From Acidimicrobiia bacterium (GTDB taxonomy: Bacteria; Actinomycetota; Acidimicrobiia; Acidimicrobiales; Ilumatobacteraceae), in assembly GCA_013811855.1 (NCBI GenBank), contig JACCUL010000024.1, positions 1-12,362 on the forward strand: a stretch of 12,362 nt of DNA. Direction: 5' to 3'. Positions within the stretch are counted from its first letter, which is position 1; the number at the start of each line of letters is the position of its first letter. Both the position numbers and the translations under genes were made by a program. Positions 6,790-12,362 of this stretch are shown one piece after another. The notes beneath the pieces were generated by a model that made no database searches, was not told where the DNA came from, and saw nothing but the letters and a program-made list of their open reading frames with translations.

Positions 6790-7361
6790 CCGTCCGCGCC
6801 ATCGTGACGGTGGGACACCCGGTGCTGCGCGAACGCGCCCGGGAGATCACGGCCGACGAGCTGGCGTCGCCGGAGGTGCAGACGCTCATCGACGACCTGA
6901 TCGACACGATGCACGACGCCAACGGCGCCGGCCTGGCGGCGAACCAGGTCGACGCGCCCGTGCGCATCGCCGTGATCGAGGTCGACCACAACCCCCGCTA
7001 CCCCTACAAGCCGCCGATCCCGCTGACCGTCGTCGTCAACCCGGTCATCGAGCCGATCGACGACGAGCTCGTCGAGATCAACGAGGGCTGCCTCTCGGTC
7101 CCCGACCTGCGCGGCAACGTGTTCCGGCACGTCAACGTGCGGGTCCGCTACCTCGACCGCGACGGCGTCGAGCACGACGAGGTCAAGCGCGGCCTCACGG
7201 CCGGCACGTTCCAGCACGAGTGCGACCACCTCGACGGCCGCCTGTTCCTCGACCGTGTGCAGGACACCACCACGCTCACGACGTGGGAGCAGTTCGAGCG
7301 CTTCCACCGCGACGCCTTCGTCGCCCGCATCACCGAGTTCGTCGAGCGCGTCGGTTCGTAG
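6786..7361 (+). CDS. def: Peptide deformylase
   Basis: Removes the formyl group from the N-terminal methionine of nascent proteins (EC 3.5.1.88) at the ribosome exit. The 191 residues carry all three deformylase motifs: GAGLAANQ (47-54), EGCLSVP (100-106) with metal ligand Cys102, and QHECDH (143-148) with metal ligands His144 and His148 and catalytic Glu145. The ATG at 6786 is chosen because homologues begin just before VRAIVTVGHPVLR; an in-frame GTG at 6777 would add only three residues. A G-rich GGTGGGG at 6776-6782 could serve as a close ribosome binding site. The start overlaps the mini-ORF stop. It ends before a convergent hairpin facing pfkA. Deformylase is usually next to fmt, which is absent here, so this may be a second copy or simply a relocated gene. 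Confidence 0.96.
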   Translation: MTVRAIVTVGHPVLRERAREITADELASPEVQTLIDDLIDTMHDANGAGLAANQVDAPVRIAVIEVDHNPRYPYKPPIPLTVVVNPVIEPIDDELVEINEGCLSVPDLRGNVFRHVNVRVRYLDRDGVEHDEVKRGLTAGTFQHECDHLDGRLFLDRVQDTTTLTTWEQFERFHRDAFVARITEFVERVGS

Positions 7362-7368
7362 GCCGCGA

Positions 7369-7413
7369 AGTGTGACCTGACGCGCGGCAGACGTGCCTCG
7401 CTGACGTCACACT
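7369..7413. terminator. Two-tier hairpin in the convergent def/pfkA gap
   Basis: AGTGTGAC (7369-7376) pairs with GTCACACT (7406-7413), and inside this GGCA (7386-7389) pairs with TGCC (7394-7397). It fills most of the 62-base gap between the stops of def (plus) and pfkA (minus), so it is well placed as a terminator for both strands. No T run follows on either side. The inner mismatches make it weaker than the repeats at 5853 and 9812. Confidence 0.5.
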
Positions 7414-7423
7414 GCCGCGCCGA

Positions 7424-8554
7424 TCACGGCTCCTCGCCCGTCGGTTCGTCGCCGACGGGTTCGTCGCCGAAGGAGATTCCGAGGTCGCGGGCGGCCTGCA
7501 CGGTGTCGCCGTCGAGGGGGACGGTGCGCATGCGGCTGACGGCCTCGGCCAGCGGCACGAGCCCGATCTCGTTCGAGCGCAGCGCGACCATCACGCCGTC
7601 GCGACCGTCCTCGAGCGCCCGGACGGCCGCGGTGCCGAAGCGCAGGCCGAGCAGGCGGTCCAGCGACGTCGGCGTCCCGCCTCGCAGCAGGTGGCCGAGC
7701 ACGACGGTGCGGGCCTCCTTGCCGGTCAGCCGCTCCAGCTCGGACGCCACCCAGGAGCCGATGCCGCCGAGCCGCTCGGCCTGCCCGACGCTCCGGCCGA
7801 TCACCGACCGCTCCCCGCCCGCCGGCGACGCGCCTTCGGCGACGACGATGATGGCGAAGCGGGCGCCCCGGGCCTCGCGCCGGCGGATCATGTCGGCGAC
7901 GGCGCGCAGGTCGAACGGGATCTCGGGGATGAGGATGGCGTGGGCCGCGGCCGCCATCCCGGCGTGCAGGCCGATCCATCCGGCGTAACGCCCCATCACC
8001 TCGACGACGAACAGGCGGCTGTGCGAGGTCGCCGTCGTGAACAGGCGGTCGATGCCCTCGGTCGCCACCTCGACCGCGGTGTCGAAGCCGAACGTCGCCT
8101 CGGTCATGTCGAGGTCGTTGTCGATCGTCTTCGGCACACCGACGACACGCAGCCCAGCCGACTGCAGCCGCTGGCCGATCGTCAGCGACCCGTCGCCGCC
8201 GATCGTGATCAACGCCTCGATGCCGTGGGCACGGAAGAGCCCGACGAGCTCGTCGGTGCGATCGACGGTCATCCAGGAACCGTCCGGCTGCTGCACCGGG
8301 AAGGCGATCGGGTTGCCCCGGTTGGTGCTGCCGAGCATCGTGCCGCCGAGGTGGGCGATGCCGCGCACGACGTTGCGAACGAGCTCGATCGTGCCGCCGG
8401 CCTCCGGGTAGCGCTCGGGGAACATCAGGCCGTCGAAGCCGTCCCGGATGCCGACCACTTCCCAGCCGCGACGGATCGCCGACAGCGTGGCCGCCCGGAT
8501 GACGGAGTTCAGGCCGGGGGCGTCGCCCCCGCCGGTCGAGATGGCGATGCGCAC
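7424..8554 (-). CDS. pfkA: 6-phosphofructokinase, group III-like
   Basis: Phosphorylates fructose 6-phosphate to fructose 1,6-bisphosphate, the committed step of glycolysis. With the start at 8554 it has 376 residues beginning MRIAISTGGGDAPGLN. Key motifs are GGDGS at 119-123, PKTIDND at 141-147 with catalytic Asp145, TFGFDTAV, and MGRYAGW from 187. The Gly in GGDGS is the ATP-type residue (PPi enzymes have Asp), while Lys142 in PKTIDND is the residue seen in PPi and group III enzymes. This Gly/Lys pair resembles the ATP-dependent Streptomyces coelicolor enzyme, so ATP use is predicted. GTG 8554 is chosen over GTG 8566 because it gives the family N-terminus and because a TAGTGT box overlaps the earlier GTG. 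The C-terminus has an acidic repeat tail (GDEPVGDEPTGEEP). It diverges from the GNAT gene and converges on def. Confidence 0.93.
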   Translation of the reverse strand: MRIAISTGGGDAPGLNSVIRAATLSAIRRGWEVVGIRDGFDGLMFPERYPEAGGTIELVRNVVRGIAHLGGTMLGSTNRGNPIAFPVQQPDGSWMTVDRTDELVGLFRAHGIEALITIGGDGSLTIGQRLQSAGLRVVGVPKTIDNDLDMTEATFGFDTAVEVATEGIDRLFTTATSHSRLFVVEVMGRYAGWIGLHAGMAAAAHAILIPEIPFDLRAVADMIRRREARGARFAIIVVAEGASPAGGERSVIGRSVGQAERLGGIGSWVASELERLTGKEARTVVLGHLLRGGTPTSLDRLLGLRFGTAAVRALEDGRDGVMVALRSNEIGLVPLAEAVSRMRTVPLDGDTVQAARDLGISFGDEPVGDEPTGEEP

Positions 8555-8562
8555 GGGGGCGG

Positions 8563-8568
8563 ACACTA
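8563..8568 (-). promoter_or_regulatory. -10 box TAGTGT for pfkA
   Basis: On the minus strand TAGTGT lies 8 bases before the GTG at 8554, matching TANNNT and giving a transcript with almost no leader. It overlaps the alternative GTG at 8566, which argues that the shorter start is used. No Shine-Dalgarno sequence is visible before either GTG. Confidence 0.4.
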
Positions 8569-8599
8569 CGCATGCGAGTGCCGTCGTGCTGCCGGCGCC

Positions 8600-8605
8600 T
8601 ACCCT
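8600..8605 (+). promoter_or_regulatory. -10 box TACCCT for the GNAT gene
   Basis: TACCCT ends 6 bases before the ATG at 8612. With the last T at -7, transcription would start exactly on the A of the ATG, a leaderless message. No Shine-Dalgarno is present. This promoter and the pfkA one are back to back, about 31 bases apart. Confidence 0.5.
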
Positions 8606-8611
8606 CCTGCG

Positions 8612-9250
8612 ATGGCTCGCGGCCACCGTGATCCCCTGACGGATCTGCGTATCGAGCCGGTCACGGCGGAGAACGCCGGCGACCTCGACGCGCTGTTCGC
8701 CAGCGGTGACCCTCGCGTCTGCCAGTGCGCGTATATGCGGCTGGCCAATGCCGAATGGTCATGGTCGAGCCGGGACGCGAACCGGGCGGTCCACCACCGC
8801 GCCATCGCCGACGCCTGTGCCGACGGGCGCGCCGCCGGTCTCATCGCCTACCACGACGACGTCGCCGTCGGGTGGGTCAGCTTCGATCGGCGCGAGGCGT
8901 ACGGCCGCCTGACGTCGTCGCGGCTGCTGCGACCGATCGACGATCGTCCGGTGTGGTCGATCGTTTGCTTCGTCGTTGCGCCGGCGGCCCGACGGACCGG
9001 TGTGGCTCGTCGGTTGCTGGCGGCGACGCTCGACTACGCCCGCGAACACGGGATCCGCCTGGTCGAGTCCTACCCGGTCGACGTCGCCTCAGCGACGCGT
9101 TCGAAGCGCTCGGCGGCCGAACTGTGGCGCCGCACCGTCCCCATGTTCGAGCAGGCCGAATTCACGACCGTCGGGGTCCGCCGCCAGCACTCCACCGCGC
9201 CACCCCGTCCGATCATGCGTCGCGCTTTGCGCGCTCGTCGCTCACGCTGA
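8612..9250 (+). CDS. GNAT-family N-acetyltransferase
   Basis: A 212-residue protein that should transfer an acetyl group from acetyl-CoA to an amine; the substrate is unknown. The acetyl-CoA binding core is IVCFVVAPAARRTGVARRLL with the RRTGVA pyrophosphate loop at 127-132, followed by the usual helix LLAATLDYAREHG. The preceding strand ends in IAYHDDVAVGWVSF. An N-terminal CQC (37-39) occurs where related actinobacterial GNATs carry a conserved cysteine-rich turn. The frame is open far upstream, but the ATG at 8612 sits directly on a predicted leaderless start and begins the domain properly. The C-terminal 15 residues are arginine-rich (MRRALRARRSR), which is unusual. The next gene starts 5 bases after its stop. 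Confidence 0.85.
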   Translation: MARGHRDPLTDLRIEPVTAENAGDLDALFASGDPRVCQCAYMRLANAEWSWSSRDANRAVHHRAIADACADGRAAGLIAYHDDVAVGWVSFDRREAYGRLTSSRLLRPIDDRPVWSIVCFVVAPAARRTGVARRLLAATLDYAREHGIRLVESYPVDVASATRSKRSAAELWRRTVPMFEQAEFTTVGVRRQHSTAPPRPIMRRALRARRSR

Positions 9251-9255
9251 TCGCG

Positions 9256-9807
9256 ATGGGCGTGGCGAGCTCGCCGCAGGAGCGGGTGGAGCAGGCGTGC
9301 GACCGTTGGGGTGACGACGAGGTCGTCGCACGGTGCGCCGCGCTCCTCGCGCTCGGGCCCGACGACGTGCCCACCGCACCCGGCGCAGAGCTCGCCATGA
9401 CGCTCGGCGGACTGACCGACGAAAGCTGGCTGGCGACGGGCAAGCCGCCGGGGCACGCCTACTGGGCCCGCGTGTGGGCGGCGCGGGCATTGCTGTACGT
9501 CTGGTCCTCGAACGCCACGAGCGCCGTGCTGGTCGCCCTCGACGACGACCACTGGCGGGTGCGCGAGATGGCGGCGCGGGTCGTGACCCGTCGCGAGTTG
9601 GCCGAAGCGGCCGAGCTCGTCGCCGCCCGAACGTCCGACGGTTCGCCTCGCGTGCGTGCCGCGTCCGCCACGGCCCTCGGTGTCATCGGCGAGGGCGAAC
9701 ACGCCGGCGTGCTGCACGCGTTGCTCGACGATCCCGACGCCGCCGTCGCCCGACGTGCCGCGGCGGTGCTGGAGACGTTGCGCCGGCGGCTGGACCGCGC
9801 GCTCTGA
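9256..9807 (+). CDS. HEAT-repeat protein
   Basis: A 183-residue, mostly helical cytoplasmic protein. The C-terminal half holds about three HEAT (PBS-lyase-type) repeats near 90-110, 118-147 and 150-180, with the typical D-x-x-x-V-R-x-x-A-A pattern in DDDHWRVREMAARVV, DGSPRVRAASATALGVIG and DDPDAAVARRAAAVL. Such proteins are protein-binding scaffolds or phycobilin lyase relatives; no catalytic residues stand out. The N-terminal part (RVEQACDRWGDDEVVARCAA) is not recognised. The ATG at 9256 is 5 bases after the GNAT stop without a Shine-Dalgarno, so it is probably translated by coupling from the GNAT message. A strong inverted repeat follows, closing the two-gene unit. Its partner is unknown. 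Confidence 0.75.
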   Translation: MGVASSPQERVEQACDRWGDDEVVARCAALLALGPDDVPTAPGAELAMTLGGLTDESWLATGKPPGHAYWARVWAARALLYVWSSNATSAVLVALDDDHWRVREMAARVVTRRELAEAAELVAARTSDGSPRVRAASATALGVIGEGEHAGVLHALLDDPDAAVARRAAAVLETLRRRLDRAL

Positions 9808-9811
9808 CCGT

Positions 9812-9869
9812 TCCCGCTTTGGTCACCGATGTTGTTGCCAGGGCTACCAGATCGGTGATCAAAGCGGGA
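9812..9869. terminator. 19-bp inverted repeat after the HEAT-repeat gene
   Basis: TCCCGCTTTGGTCACCGAT (9812-9830) pairs with ATCGGTGATCAAAGCGGGA (9851-9869) across a 20-base loop, with one G/T position that becomes a G-U pair in RNA. It begins 5 bases after the HEAT gene stop. No T run follows. Its TTTG...GTCACCG core is shared with the repeat after hutU, which suggests a related element. It ends about 50 bases before the next gene. Confidence 0.6.
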
Positions 9870-9918
9870 GATGAGGCCGGCGCGGGAACCTGAACGAGGC
9901 GGGCGGTGTAGGACGGGC

Positions 9919-10479
9919 ATGAAGCGCATCATCGGATTGCTCGTTGCCGTGACCGCCGTCTCCCTGCCGTCCGTCGCCGGTGCGGGCGGGTGGGCCGTGG
10001 GCTCGCTCGATCCCCTGCCGCCGCTCACGGCCGGCGAGGAGGTCGACATCGGCTTCACGGTGCTCCAGCACGGTGTGACACCCGTGGACGCCGCGGAGTG
10101 GAAGGGTGCCGCGATCGGCCTCGGCGTGCGCGCCGACGGGGTGAAGGGCGAGCAGTTCGCCCCGGCGCGGTCGTCCGGTGAGCCCGGGCACTTCGTCGCC
10201 ACGGTGGCCGTACCGCACGATGCGACCTCGCTGTCGCTCAGCACCGAGATGCGCGACGGCCTGTTCATGGAGGAGCAGTGGGTGGATGTCGTCGTCGGCG
10301 CGGCGAGCGCGTCGGCCGGTGCGGCTGGCAACGACGGCTGGCTGCCGAACTGGACGATCGTGCTGTTCGCCGTCGGCGCCTTCGGGTGCGCGGCCGTGCT
10401 GATCATCGATGCGCTGTCGGGCCGCCGCCGACCCGACGGCAACGATGACCGAGCCAATGAGGTCCAGGTCGTCACGTGA
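9919..10479 (+). CDS. Membrane-anchored YtkA/FixH-like protein
   Basis: A 186-residue protein with a signal peptide (MKRIIGLLVAVTAVSLPSVAGA), an extracytoplasmic beta-sandwich domain (about 24-127), a C-terminal membrane helix (WTIVLFAVGAFGCAAVLIID, about 145-164) and a short charged cytoplasmic tail. The opening GGWAVGSLDPLP, then VDIGFTVLQHGVTPV and GEPGHFVATV, fit YtkA/FixH-like domains found beside cytochromes and copper proteins. His51, His91 and His100 could bind metal, but that is not shown. The ATG at 9919 follows AGGA (9910-9913) by five bases, favouring it over the in-frame ATG at 9871. Its stop overlaps the cytochrome start (GTGA), so the two products probably work together in electron transfer or metal handling at the membrane. 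Confidence 0.7.
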   Translation: MKRIIGLLVAVTAVSLPSVAGAGGWAVGSLDPLPPLTAGEEVDIGFTVLQHGVTPVDAAEWKGAAIGLGVRADGVKGEQFAPARSSGEPGHFVATVAVPHDATSLSLSTEMRDGLFMEEQWVDVVVGAASASAGAAGNDGWLPNWTIVLFAVGAFGCAAVLIIDALSGRRRPDGNDDRANEVQVVT

Positions 10480-10856
10480 GGGCCCGCTCGGCGGCGGCCG
10501 CCACCGGCCTGGCCCTCTCGGCGGCCGGCTTCGTCGCCGCCGGGGGCGTCGGCTCCTCCGGCTCCTCGTCTCCGCTGATCGAGGGCGCCGATTTGTTCGT
10601 CGCCAAGGGCTACGCGGCGTGCCACGACGGACCGGACACGCAGTCCGCGGTCGACGTCGGTCCGCCACTGGCCGACGCTGCCGCGTGGGCCGGCGCCCGC
10701 CGCCCGGACATGGACGCCGAGTCCTACCTCGCCGAGTCGATGACCGATCCCACCGCGTTCACGTCGCCGACGAGGACGCACGACGATCTGATGCCCGTGC
10801 TGAACCTGGACGAGGGCGAGGTGGACCGATTGATCGACTACTTGCTGGACGGGTGA
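10476..10856 (+). CDS. Small exported cytochrome c with single-cysteine heme motif
   Basis: A 126-residue protein with an N-terminal signal or anchor (about 1-25) followed by a compact class I cytochrome c fold. LFVAKGYAACHDGP (41-54) is the heme site. The second Cys and the axial His are present (Cys49, His50), but the first Cys of CxxCH is Tyr46, encoded TAC where TGC is expected. VGPPLADAAAW and the C-terminal DDLMPVLNLDEGEVDRLIDYLLD, with likely axial Met106, match the family well. The GTG at 10476 overlaps the previous stop by four bases. It may bind heme by one thioether, bind it non-covalently, or be inactive. Location is outside the membrane, next to the YtkA-like protein. Confidence 0.8.
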   Translation: MRARSAAAATGLALSAAGFVAAGGVGSSGSSSPLIEGADLFVAKGYAACHDGPDTQSAVDVGPPLADAAAWAGARRPDMDAESYLAESMTDPTAFTSPTRTHDDLMPVLNLDEGEVDRLIDYLLDG

Positions 10857-10871
10857 TCGTCCTTCGGCCGG

Positions 10872-11405
10872 ATGCGGTATGAAGCGACGATCCGTCGCCT
10901 GGACCCCAACGCGTTCGACGCCCGCGTCCGCCAGGAGCTGGCGAGCGCGCTGCGCCTGGCGACGGTCGTGCTCGGCTCGCCGGAAGGTGCCGACGACGTC
11001 GTCCAGGTGGCGATGGAGCGGGCGTGGTCGGCGATCGCCCGCTACGACGTCGAGCGGCCGTTCCGTCCGTGGTTCCTGCGCATCGTCGCCAACACCGCCC
11101 GCAACGATCGCCGGCGGCGTGGCCGTCAGGCCGACCTGCGTCTGCGAGCCGAGCGCGAGCGGGAGCCCGTCGAAACATCGGCGGAGGACGTCGTGATCAC
11201 CGACCTCGACCGTCGTCACGTGCTGGCGGGACTGAACCGCCTAGACGTCGACGACCGGCTGGTCATCGCGCTCCGGTACTTCGAGCACTTGAGCGAGGCC
11301 GAGATGGGCGACGTCCTGCAGTGCGCGCCGGGCACCGTCAAGTCGCGTCTGGCGCGGGCGCGGGCACGGCTGCGCCGGCACCTGGAGGAGCTCGCCGATG
11401 GCTGA
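10872..11405 (+). CDS. ECF-type RNA polymerase sigma factor
   Basis: A 177-residue sigma-70 family factor with only regions 2 and 4. Region 2 (about 17-84) includes GSPEGADDVVQVAMERAW and the PFRPWFLRIVANTARNDRRR end that contacts the -10 element. Region 4 (about 113-171) contains the LSEAEMGDVLQCAPGTVKSRLARAR helix-turn-helix that reads the -35 element. It should direct polymerase to a small regulon, probably including its own operon. The ATG at 10872 lies 15 bases after the cytochrome stop without a clear Shine-Dalgarno. An ATG at 10879 is in another frame. The stop overlaps the downstream membrane protein gene by 8 bases, the usual layout for a sigma/anti-sigma pair. Confidence 0.93.
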   Translation: MRYEATIRRLDPNAFDARVRQELASALRLATVVLGSPEGADDVVQVAMERAWSAIARYDVERPFRPWFLRIVANTARNDRRRRGRQADLRLRAEREREPVETSAEDVVITDLDRRHVLAGLNRLDVDDRLVIALRYFEHLSEAEMGDVLQCAPGTVKSRLARARARLRRHLEELADG

Positions 11406-12081
11406 GCGATGGACCGACCACCGGCTCGACGTGGTGCTCGCCGACGTCGGCGAACACCTCGACGTCCCGACGGCGGCGAACCTCGATCCGCTGCCGGCCG
11501 TCATCGCGCTGCCGTCGCGGCGACGCCGGTGGATCGCCGTCGCGGCGTTGGTGCTGTTGGTGATCGCCGGCCTCGTCGTGGTCGCGCCGGCGCGGGAGAC
11601 GGTCGCCCGCTGGTTCGGCCTGCGCATCGAGGAGATCGACGAGGACGAAGCGGTCGTCACGGCGACGTTCGGCGAGGACGTCACCGCCCTCGACGTCGAT
11701 GCCGCCATCGCCGCGGTCGCGCTCGACCCGGCGCGCCTCGACGGCACGCCGCTCGGACGTCCCGACGCCGCTGGCATCCCGCCCGAGGGCGGCGTGCTGC
11801 TGGCCTGGGAGCGAGGCGAGACGACGCTGTGGGTCCGACCGGGCGACGACGGCTCGATCGTGGTGAAGCGGCTGCCTGAGGGCGAGCAGGGGGTGCGCGT
11901 CGACGGCGTCGGCCAGACCGCCGTCCTGTTCGAGCGCGCCCACGTGCTCGCGACGCCGTCGCGGCGCGTCGCCGCTGGGCGGGTCCTGTGGTGGCTCACC
12001 GAGGACCAGGAGCTCAGGCTGGAGTCCGACCTCGACGCGGCGACGATGATCGCCATCGGCGCCGCGCTCGGCGCACCCTGA
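11398..12081 (+). CDS. Single-pass membrane protein, probable anti-sigma factor
   Basis: A 227-residue protein with a cytoplasmic N-terminal segment of about 43 residues, a basic stop (RRRRW) and one membrane helix (about 45-63, IAVAALVLLVIAGLVVVA), then RETVARWFGLRIEEI and an extracytoplasmic domain of about 150 residues. It starts inside the sigma gene (ATGGCTGA, 8-base overlap), so equal-level co-translation is likely. This layout is standard for an anti-sigma factor that holds its ECF sigma at the membrane until a signal arrives. The short N-terminal part has no HxxxCxxC zinc motif, so it is not a classical ZAS-domain protein. The outer domain is not recognised. The role rests on gene order and topology. 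Confidence 0.7.
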   Translation: MAERWTDHRLDVVLADVGEHLDVPTAANLDPLPAVIALPSRRRRWIAVAALVLLVIAGLVVVAPARETVARWFGLRIEEIDEDEAVVTATFGEDVTALDVDAAIAAVALDPARLDGTPLGRPDAAGIPPEGGVLLAWERGETTLWVRPGDDGSIVVKRLPEGEQGVRVDGVGQTAVLFERAHVLATPSRRVAAGRVLWWLTEDQELRLESDLDAATMIAIGAALGAP

Positions 12082-12116
12082 CCAGAGTGATCGGGCGGGC
12101 GTCCGGAGCGCCGTCG

Positions 12117-12122
12117 TAGGGT
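12117..12122 (+). promoter_or_regulatory. -10 box TAGGGT for the aldo/keto reductase
   Basis: TAGGGT ends 7 bases before the GTG at 12130, so transcription would start at or one base before that codon. The 48-base gap after the anti-sigma gene holds no clear hairpin. GGGAG abuts the GTG and is too close to act as a normal ribosome binding site, which favours a leaderless message. Confidence 0.4.
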
Positions 12123-12129
12123 TCGGGAG

Positions 12130-12362
12130 GTGGAGCACCGTTCGCTCGGCGGACTCGACGTGCCGGTCATCGGCATGGGCACGTCGCAGACCTACGACGT
12201 GCCGGAGGCCGACGATGTCCGCCAGCGGATCACGGACACCGCGATCGACGCCGGCGCGGCGTTCGTCGACTCCTCGCCGATGTACGGGCACGCCGAGCGG
12301 GTCCTCGGCGCCACGCTCGGCGACCGCCGGTCCGAGGCCATCGTCGCCACCAAGGTGTGGAC
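12130..12362 (+). CDS. Aldo/keto reductase, N-terminal part (cut by window end)
   Basis: Only 77 codons are present. They open with MEHRSLGGLDVPVIGMGTSQ, the first strand and hairpin of the AKR (beta/alpha)8 barrel. Asp47 and Tyr52 in FVDSSPMYGHAERVLG and Lys75 in IVATKVW are three members of the catalytic tetrad; the His lies beyond the edge. Enzymes of this family reduce aldehydes or ketones with NADPH; the substrate cannot be judged. The GTG at 12130 gives the normal family N-terminus. It follows the sigma/anti-sigma genes on the same strand but seems to have its own promoter. Confidence 0.9.
   Translation, partial: MEHRSLGGLDVPVIGMGTSQTYDVPEADDVRQRITDTAIDAGAAFVDSSPMYGHAERVLGATLGDRRSEAIVATKVW

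Noticed and set aside
3818..6991. Very long open frame on the minus strand (over 1000 codons) opposite the EthD, hutU, PhyH and def genes
   Set aside because: Its translation is low-complexity Arg/Gly/Val/Asp-rich text with no domain, and it lies opposite four clear genes. Long antisense frames are expected in GC-rich coding DNA.
7691..8611. Upstream extension of the GNAT frame to give a protein of over 500 residues
   Set aside because: The extension is antisense to pfkA, and the ATG at 8612 has a well-placed -10 box and starts the domain correctly.
9871..9918. Earlier ATG for the YtkA-like protein
   Set aside because: It would place a charged 16-residue stretch before a typical signal peptide; the ATG at 9919 has its own AGGA site.
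12082..12129. Gap between the anti-sigma gene and the aldo/keto reductase searched for a terminator
   Set aside because: No inverted repeat of useful length is visible; only the TAGGGT box stands out.

Overview
This is a GC-rich stretch of bacterial chromosome, almost fully coding. It looks actinobacterial and possibly belongs to the Acidimicrobiia. That placement is an inference from base composition, GTG starts, overlapping ATGA-type gene junctions, a group III-like phosphofructokinase, and several TANNNT boxes lying 6 to 8 bases before start codons (the leaderless-transcript pattern of high-GC Actinobacteria). No 16S or other taxonomic marker is present. I see no tRNA, rRNA, CRISPR array, insertion sequence or phage gene. 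No gap between genes exceeds about 110 bases.

Layout. On the left edge, on the minus strand, is a CstB-like persulfide dioxygenase with a pseudo-rhodanese and a rhodanese domain (3' end cut off). It is divergent from a large secreted metzincin-type metalloprotease with FG-GAP/VCBS-like calcium repeats (1420-3846); an 18-base palindrome lies between them. Next come a small EthD-family protein and hutU, urocanate hydratase (3896-5845), which ends before a perfect 18-bp inverted repeat. A PhyH-type Fe(II)/2-oxoglutarate dioxygenase follows and is joined to def, peptide deformylase, through a 13-codon mini-ORF that overlaps both genes. A convergent gap with a two-tier hairpin separates def from pfkA (minus). 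Divergent from pfkA are a GNAT acetyltransferase and a HEAT-repeat protein, closed by a 19-bp inverted repeat.

The right third (9919-12081) is a tight four-gene cluster: a membrane-anchored YtkA/FixH-like protein, a small exported cytochrome c whose heme motif is YAACH instead of CxxCH, an ECF sigma factor, and a single-pass membrane protein that is probably its anti-sigma factor. The first two overlap by 4 bases, the last two by 8, and 15 bases separate the pairs, so co-transcription is likely. An aldo/keto reductase begins at 12130 and runs off the right edge.

Most genes are ordinary housekeeping or accessory enzymes. I do not see a clear new defence or mobile system. The points worth a second look are the single-cysteine cytochrome linked to a sigma/anti-sigma pair, the mini-ORF bridge into def, the set of long gene-end palindromes, and the metzincin motif with Gly and Arg apparently exchanged.
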